Shown: one piece after another, positions 58,711 through 64,000 of the stretch
Position numbering within the stretch: the stretch's first letter is position 1
Layout: the number at the start of each line of letters is the position of its first letter
DNA from: Streptomyces sp. NRRL WC-3618
GTDB taxonomy: Bacteria > Actinomycetota > Actinomycetes > Streptomycetales > Streptomycetaceae
Length of the DNA: 64,000 nt
Assembly: GCF_001280005.1 (NCBI RefSeq)
Contig: NZ_LGDW01000119.1
Coordinates: 20,577 to 84,576, forward strand
Direction of reading: 5' to 3'
The notes under the pieces: model-generated
Told to the model about the DNA's origin: nothing
The model's database searches: none
What the model saw: only the letters and a program-made list of their open reading frames with translations
Made by a program: the position numbers and the translations under genes

Positions 58711-61700
58711 TCAGCCTGGTGGGCAGGCGTGCCCATCAGATTGTCCGGACAGGTAGGACGTCCGTTCGTCTGCGGCCAGATCGCGACGGACGGCCTGGCA
58801 GATCTTCCGGATCGCTGCATCCGGCGCGGGAAGGACCGTGTTCCACAGCCGCACGGTGGTGTCCCCGCTGCCGCTGGCGAGGGTGTGCCCGTCGGGGCTG
58901 AACGCCAGCGACGTCACTGCGTTGGTGTGGCCGGTGAGGGTGGCGCGGGTGTTTCCGGTGTGTACGTCCCACAGGCGAACCGTGAAGTCGTCGCTGCCGG
59001 AGGCAATGGTCCGCCCGTCGCGACTGAAGGCCACGGACCAGACCCTGGCGGTGTGACCCGTCAGCGGAGCCTTTGCCTTGCCGGTGGCGACGTTCCACAG
59101 CCTTACTGTCTTGTCGGTGCTGCCGGTGGCGAGGGTGCTCCCGTCGGGGCTGAACGCCAGGGACCAGACTCTGTCCGTGTGGCCGGTCAGGGGCGCCCGG
59201 GCCTTTCTGGTGGCGATGTCCCACAGCCACACCGTTTTGTCATCGGCGGCGGCGGCGACGGTACGGCCGTCGGGGCTGAACGCCACGGACCACAAACCGC
59301 TGCTGGCGTCCGGAAGAGTGGCGCGGAGCTTTCCGGTGGCTGCGTCCCACAGTCGTACCTTCTTGTCGCCGCCGGCGGTGGCGAGGGTGTCCCCGTCAGG
59401 ACTGAACGCCACGGACAGAACGGCGTCGGTGTTACCGGTGAGTTTGGCCCGCATTTTTCCCGCGGTCAGGTCCCACAGCCGTGCCGTGTGGTCGGCGCTG
59501 CCGCTGGCGAGGGTGGGCTTGTCGCGATCGGGGCTGAACGCCACGGATGTCACCGCGTCGGTGTGGCCGGTCAGCGGGGCCCGGGGTTTCCTGGTGTCCA
59601 GGTCCCACAGCCGTACGGTCTTGTCGGCGCTGCCGGTGGCGAGGGTGTCCCCGTCGGGACTGAACGCCACGGACATGACGGGATGACTGTGACCGCTGAG
59701 GGGGGCGCGGGCAGACCCGCTGGTCAGGTCCCACAACCGCGCCGTCGCGTCCACGCTGCCGGTGGCGAGGCTGCTCCCGTCGGGACTGAACGCCACGGAT
59801 TTCACCTCGTCGGTGTGGCCGCTGAGAACGGCACGGGCCTTCCCCGTGTTCGCGTCCCACAACCGGGCTGTCTTGTCCTCGCCCGCCGTGGCGAGGGTGC
59901 TGCCGTCGGGGCTGAAGGCCACCGAGAACACACGTTGGAGTTGGTCGGGCAGTGTGACACGGGGCTTCCCGGTGGTCAGGTCCCAAAGGTTCGTTGTGTA
60001 GTCGTCGCTGGTGGTGGCAAGGGTTTTGCCGTCGGGGCTGAAGGCCACCGAGAACACGGGACCGGTGTGGCCGATGAGCGCGGCGCGCTCTTCTCCCGTT
60101 TGCAGGTCCCACAAATGCACCATCGTGTCGGCACTGCTGGCGGCGAAAGCGGTTCCGTCGGGGCTGAAAGCCACCGACATCACGGTGTAATTGTCGCTGA
60201 CGGGGAGGGTGGAGACGCCTACTTCCTTGATCACGTCCCAGAACCGGACGGTAGCGTCGTCGCTGCCGGTGGCGAGGGTGCTGCCGTCGGGGCTGAAGGC
60301 CACCGACGTCACGCCCTGGGTGTGACCGGTAAGGGTAGCGCGGGATTCCTTTGTGTCCAGGTCCCAGAGCCGCACAGTCTTGTCGTTGCTGCCGGTGGCG
60401 AGGGTATGTCCGTCGGGGCTGAACGCGACGGACGAGACCTTGTCGGTGTGGCCGGGCAGCGTGGCGCGGAGTTTCCCGGTGGACAGGTTCCACAGCCGGA
60501 CCGTTGTGTCTTGGCCAGCGGTGGCGAGGGTGCGCTTGTCGGGGCTGAACGCCACCGCTGCGACCTCACCCGTATGGCCCGGCAGGCGCTGCTTCAGTGG
60601 CAGGGCTGCCGCGTTTTCCAGGCTGGCGTGGGCTTCAGGGGTGGGGCTGGCGCGGTAGGCCCGGATGGCGAGGAGCGAGGCGAGGTCGGGGTTCGTGTCG
60701 ATGAGGGTGCCGGACTGGGTGGCGAGCTGTCGTGACAGGGCTGCCTGTCGCTCGTCGACGGCTGTCCGCCACTGCCAAAGGACGCCTGCCGCGGCGAGGA
60801 GCGTGAGGACGAGGAGGGACGCGAGGATGGCGTTGAGGCGCCTGCTGCGTCGGATGACGGCGTGCTGCCGCTGCTCGCTGGCCCTGAGGAAGGCTCTGAT
60901 GTCGCCCGGCAGGCGCCATTCGCGTGACCAGTCGAGCCCTGCGTCGAGCGCTGCTCCGCTGAGGAGCTCTCCTGGGTCGGATGTCGCCGCCCAGAGGGCT
61001 CGCCGCTCACGGGTCCGGTTGAACCATTCATGGAAGAGACGGTCCTGGGCGACCCATTTGCGCAGAGTGCCCCACTCGCGGATGAGTGCGTCGTGGACCA
61101 GTTCGGCCACCGGCTCGCCCGGAGGCGTATCAGGCCCTTCAGGAGAGCGCAGTTGGGTGGTGATGATGCGATGGAGGGTCAGGACGCCGATGACGTCGTC
61201 GACGTACCCGTCGGCTGCATCGTCGGGGTCGGCCGCCAGGTCGCGCAGTTCGTCGAGGGGCACCTGGGCACGTACGGCAGGCACGTTGCGGCTGGGATCC
61301 TCCGGGTGCACCAATGAGGTCAGGATGCGCCGCGCGACCGGGTGTTGCTCGGGAGGCATCCCGTTGAGGGCGTTGTCACACCACGTGGTCAGGCTTCCGC
61401 CGACCGCTCCGATGCGCCGGTAGGCCTCGTGCGTGAGGTAGCCGTCCTCGCGTCGGGACCACAGTTGGCTGAGCGTCAGCTCCAGCAGGGGCAGCACCGT
61501 GACGGGTGCCTGGCGGGCCATGTCGGGGGTCACGGCCAGGACATCCGTGACGATCTGCTCCACCAGACCCGGTTGGAAGCGGAGTCCCACATCCTGGGCG
61601 GGCAAAGTGATGATGTCGCACAGGTCCTGCTGGCTCAGGGTGCCCGGCACATTCAGGAGACCTGGCATCGCGGTGTCCAGAAGCTGGGGGGCCAGAGCCG

Positions 61701-62859
61701 CCAGCTGTGGGTAGAAGTCGTCCCGCATGATCAGGATCACGCTCAGCCCGACCGGGGAGCCGACGGCCGCAGTGATCTGTTCCATGGAGGCCAGGCCGTC
61801 CTGCCGTTGGCCATGGCCGGGCTGGGTGAACAGCTCTTCGAACTGGTCGATGACCAGGAGAACGCGCTCGTAACCATCCTCCGCCGAGAGCCGTCGGCCG
61901 GCAGCGGCGGCGATGCCCTGCGTGATCGCCCCGGGGAGTCCGGCGCGCTCGATCTCCGCCAACAGGTTCTGCCGAGGCCGGGCGACGACGGGTAGCCAGC
62001 GGTCGCTGCCGGGCAGCTCACCAGCGGCCAGCGCCTGCAGGACGCCGGCCTGGACGAGGGACGACTTGCCCGAACCGGAGGGGCCGAGAAGCAGTGTCAG
62101 CCGCCGTTGCCCGGCCAGGTTCGCAACCACCTGCCGCACCGCGTCTTTCCGGCCTTGGAACCATTGGGCATGTTCTGCGGTGAAAGGCTCCAGTTTCCGA
62201 TAGGGGCACACCTCTTGCACCGCGACTTCCGGCACGATCTCCCGCAACGTCTGCGTGGCAGTCACGTAGGCGACCCCTTGCCCTCGTTGGTGGGCGTCGG
62301 GGGCGGTGATCTCCGTGAGCATGCCGATGACCAGCCCGGTCTCCTGGTCCAGGACCGGCGCGCCGCTGAAGCCGGTGGTGAGATCGTTGGCGTCGGTCAA
62401 CTGCATATGGATGCCCCGCCGGGGGGAGGGCGGCAGCAGATCCCCGGCTTCGCCGAAGCCGAGGTGCCCCGTCTGCGGGGCCTGCGCGGGGAACCCGTAC
62501 GAACGCACCCTGTGGCCGCTGCAGCCAGCCGCAGAGCCCAGCGGCAACGGCTTCAGACCGGGAGGGGTGCTGCTCAGGCGGACGACCGCCACGTCCTCGT
62601 CCTCCGAGGCACGCCACAACGCTGTCAGGACTAGCCCGTCCACCTGGGGGCCACCCTCCAGGTGGGGGAAGCGCAGCTGTACCGGTGTACCGGGCCCCCC
62701 TCCGGCAAGTTCGACGACGTGGGCGCAGGTGACCAGCAGTCCGTCGGCCACCGGGAAGCCGGCCCCGGCGACCTTTCCGTCCGGTCCGAGGACCTGTGCC
62801 ACGGCAGCGGGCAGGCTCCCCGCCATGCCGCCGTCGGGTGTCTTCGCGGTGCCGGTCAT
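58711..62859 (-). CDS. Trypsin-like protease - STAND NTPase - WD40 protein
   Basis: Protein of 1382 residues. Residues 1-205 form a trypsin-like protease with the triad His47 (VTCAHVVE), Asp89 (DEDVAVVRL) and Ser165 (TGFSGAPV). A STAND NTPase follows with Walker A GPSGSGKSS (259-267) and Walker B LLVIDQFEELF near 345. A membrane helix or hydrophobic linker sits near 690 (ILASLLVLTLLAAAGVLWQW). The C terminus holds 14 WD40 repeats (AFSPDG...LATGS...VRLWD), enough for two seven-blade propellers. Such proteins are thought to be conflict sensors in actinobacteria. The stop-proximal gene 62864 encodes its trypco1-type partner, 4 bases upstream. Confidence 0.92.
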   Translation of the reverse strand: MTGTAKTPDGGMAGSLPAAVAQVLGPDGKVAGAGFPVADGLLVTCAHVVELAGGGPGTPVQLRFPHLEGGPQVDGLVLTALWRASEDEDVAVVRLSSTPPGLKPLPLGSAAGCSGHRVRSYGFPAQAPQTGHLGFGEAGDLLPPSPRRGIHMQLTDANDLTTGFSGAPVLDQETGLVIGMLTEITAPDAHQRGQGVAYVTATQTLREIVPEVAVQEVCPYRKLEPFTAEHAQWFQGRKDAVRQVVANLAGQRRLTLLLGPSGSGKSSLVQAGVLQALAAGELPGSDRWLPVVARPRQNLLAEIERAGLPGAITQGIAAAAGRRLSAEDGYERVLLVIDQFEELFTQPGHGQRQDGLASMEQITAAVGSPVGLSVILIMRDDFYPQLAALAPQLLDTAMPGLLNVPGTLSQQDLCDIITLPAQDVGLRFQPGLVEQIVTDVLAVTPDMARQAPVTVLPLLELTLSQLWSRREDGYLTHEAYRRIGAVGGSLTTWCDNALNGMPPEQHPVARRILTSLVHPEDPSRNVPAVRAQVPLDELRDLAADPDDAADGYVDDVIGVLTLHRIITTQLRSPEGPDTPPGEPVAELVHDALIREWGTLRKWVAQDRLFHEWFNRTRERRALWAATSDPGELLSGAALDAGLDWSREWRLPGDIRAFLRASEQRQHAVIRRSRRLNAILASLLVLTLLAAAGVLWQWRTAVDERQAALSRQLATQSGTLIDTNPDLASLLAIRAYRASPTPEAHASLENAAALPLKQRLPGHTGEVAAVAFSPDKRTLATAGQDTTVRLWNLSTGKLRATLPGHTDKVSSVAFSPDGHTLATGSNDKTVRLWDLDTKESRATLTGHTQGVTSVAFSPDGSTLATGSDDATVRFWDVIKEVGVSTLPVSDNYTVMSVAFSPDGTAFAASSADTMVHLWDLQTGEERAALIGHTGPVFSVAFSPDGKTLATTSDDYTTNLWDLTTGKPRVTLPDQLQRVFSVAFSPDGSTLATAGEDKTARLWDANTGKARAVLSGHTDEVKSVAFSPDGSSLATGSVDATARLWDLTSGSARAPLSGHSHPVMSVAFSPDGDTLATGSADKTVRLWDLDTRKPRAPLTGHTDAVTSVAFSPDRDKPTLASGSADHTARLWDLTAGKMRAKLTGNTDAVLSVAFSPDGDTLATAGGDKKVRLWDAATGKLRATLPDASSGLWSVAFSPDGRTVAAAADDKTVWLWDIATRKARAPLTGHTDRVWSLAFSPDGSTLATGSTDKTVRLWNVATGKAKAPLTGHTARVWSVAFSRDGRTIASGSDDFTVRLWDVHTGNTRATLTGHTNAVTSLAFSPDGHTLASGSGDTTVRLWNTVLPAPDAAIRKICQAVRRDLAADERTSYLSGQSDGHACPPG

Positions 62860-62863
62860 CGGA

Positions 62864-63253
62864 TCAGCCTGCCCCTTCGTCTGGATGAGGAGGACGACCC
62901 GTGTCGTCCTTCATCTTCCACGACATGATCACTTTGAGGTGGCAACCCGCTTGGCTCTTGGTGATCACTGCCCCCGCCTGGGCGGCGAGGTCGACACCGA
63001 ACTCGACCGCGATCTCATCGGGACGGGCCTTGCGCAGTTGGTCGAGTGCGGCGCGAGCCGCCTCCGTGACCGGCGCAAGTGCTTCTTGCAGCGTCCTGGG
63101 CAGCTCACCAATGGCCTCGCCGAGGCGGCCGGCCTTCACCGGTCCCTCCAGCACACCTGCTGGTTCCTCGACCAGAATGTAGCCCCCGTCATCCAGCGGA
63201 AGTCGGGTCACCGGTGCCAAGACGGCCTCCTTCTGAGTGCTGCGATGCTGCAC
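62864..63253 (-). CDS. Trypco1-type (CU044_2847-like) small protein
   Basis: Protein of 129 residues: PDDGGYILVEEP-like N-terminal strand, a helical centre (AIGELPRTLQEALAPVTEAARAALDQLRKARPDEIAVEFGVDLAAQAGAVI) and a final strand HLKVIMSW. This is the layout of the trypsin-co-occurring domain 1 family, which is encoded beside trypsin/STAND conflict proteins; here it is followed after 4 bases by exactly such a gene. It is a likely trigger or regulator of the protease-NTPase (inference). Confidence 0.8.
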   Translation of the reverse strand: MQHRSTQKEAVLAPVTRLPLDDGGYILVEEPAGVLEGPVKAGRLGEAIGELPRTLQEALAPVTEAARAALDQLRKARPDEIAVEFGVDLAAQAGAVITKSQAGCHLKVIMSWKMKDDTGRPPHPDEGAG

Positions 63254-63477
63254 GCGTTCCCGCAGGTGGCGGCAGGCGGTGAGTACACGGTCCCGTTCTG
63301 CGCAGGCACCCCGTCCAGCGTCGTCAACAGCGGACGCCGCCGCATCCTCGCGTAGGCCGCATGCATGAGTGGGTCCGCCTGTTCGGTGGACGACGCGGCC
63401 CTGTCAGGGTGTGGGAACCGCCCGCCCGTACTGATCTTGAAGCTCTGAGAGGACGTTCCGGTTGAAGACGGGATAGT

Positions 63478-64000
63478 TCATGGGTTGTGCCAAGTTATGG
63501 GCGTTTCTCCGGTCGCTCGTTTCGCGAGGTTCGAGATCATCGCGAGACGGATCATGCTCTCGGAGTGAGCGGGTTTGGTCTCGTAGTCCCGGGCGAGGCG
63601 ACGGTGCATCATGATCCAACCGAAACTTCGCTCCACTACCCACCTTCGCGGAATCACGGAAAACCCTTTGACCTGGGCGTTCCTGGGGGCGACGTCGACA
63701 TCGATACCGAGGGCGGCGCCGTGCTCGATGGCCTGGGTCTTGTAGCCGGTGTCGACCCATGCCTTGGTGATCGTGGGGTGGTCGGCGGCGATCCGGGTGA
63801 GGAGCTGTTTGCCGGCCTCGCTGTCGGAGACGCTGGCTGCGGTCACGATGACCAGCAGTAACAGGCCGAGGGTGTCGACGACGATGCTGCGTTTGCGGGC
63901 GTTATCTTGAGCCCGCCGATCTTGCAGGTTCCTGACCTGGTGTGTTGTGTGGAGGACAGTGTCCTCGACGGTCTCCTCAGCAGGGCCCGATGACGGCGGA
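63478..64000 (-). mobile_element. IS5-family transposase, C-terminal part
   Basis: From the stop at 63478 a leftward frame stays open to the window edge: RKRSIVVDTLGLLLLVIVTAASVSDSEAG, then ADHPTITKAWVDTGYKT, and RRWVVERSFGWIMMHRRLARDYE (the E of the DDE triad in VERSFGW). It is the second half of an IS5-like (IS427/IS1031 group) transposase; the first half is outside. The 224 bases to 63254 show only the likely element end. Confidence 0.85.

Noticed and set aside
58711..60600. DNA repeat array (possible CRISPR)
   Set aside because: The periodicity of about 120-130 bp comes from coding WD40 repeats with diverged units, not short identical repeats and spacers.
58534..60735. 733-codon forward frame opposite the WD40 region
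   Set aside because: Its repeats simply mirror the WD40 repeats on the other strand and match no known fold.

Overview
The window is high-GC actinobacterial DNA, almost certainly Streptomyces. Third positions are G/C-rich, many genes overlap as ATGA or GTGA, there is a SARP regulator carrying a TTA (bldA-type) codon, and a large secondary-metabolite cluster lies beside an accessory region full of decayed mobile elements. Function is assigned from protein motifs read in the sequence plus known families; no database search was possible.

Positions 1-1700 hold the end of a LuxR-type regulator and the wreck of a second one. About 1.7-37.7 kb is one biosynthetic cluster. Its left half closely parallels valanimycin (azoxy) biosynthesis: SARP, seryl-tRNA synthetase, diiron azoxy-synthase-like protein (VlmB type), flavin reductase (VlmR type), small membrane hydrazine-synthase-like protein (VlmO type), acyl-CoA-dehydrogenase-like amine N-hydroxylase (VlmH type), seryl transferase (VlmA type, DUF2156), lipid-kinase-like kinase (VlmJ type) and MmgE/PrpD protein (VlmK type). 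It differs in how the amine is supplied. Instead of an amino-acid decarboxylase there are FabH-like and FabF-like ketosynthases, an ACP, an aldehyde-dehydrogenase-family protein, a class III aminotransferase and a desaturase, which suggests a fatty alkyl amine. The right half adds a one-module type I PKS (KS-AT-KR-ACP, KR lacking its Tyr), a second ACP, an AMP-ligase, two thioesterases, a Baeyer-Villiger-type monooxygenase, a CaiB-like protein and a luciferase-like monooxygenase with a flavin reductase. The likely product is an aliphatic azoxy compound joined to or modified by a polyketide unit.

The standout is a tandem pair of 92-nt RNA genes at 19059-19245. They have the acceptor stem, D arm, long variable arm, T arm and serine identity elements of tRNA-Ser, but the anticodon arm is replaced by an 8-bp hairpin closed by UUCG, so there is no anticodon. 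The two copies differ at only two positions, both in that hairpin, and pairing is kept. A SARP-type operator lies just upstream. With the cluster's own seryl-tRNA synthetase and VlmA-type transferase this looks like a private, non-translational seryl carrier.

Seven operators, each of three or four NNNTCAG heptamers at an exact 11-bp period, lie upstream of the synthesis operon, the desaturase, the tRNA-like genes with the kinase, the ACP/PKS genes, the monooxygenase, the thioesterase and the luciferase-like oxidase. They outline the SARP regulon and the cluster border at about 37.7 kb.

From 37.8 to 64 kb the DNA is accessory: an integrase tail, a truncated glycosyltransferase, a NodB-type lipoprotein, a membrane glycosyltransferase, a broken TPR regulator, fragments of IS5-, IS1380- and IS21-type transposases, a resolvase tail and a P-type ATPase tail. 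Several proteins look like conflict or defence factors: an Abi-like protein, a DUF4209/HEPN-like protein, a TIR plus degenerate NTPase plus glycosyltransferase fusion, a pentapeptide-repeat membrane protein, and a trypsin/STAND/WD40 protein paired with a trypco1-type small protein.
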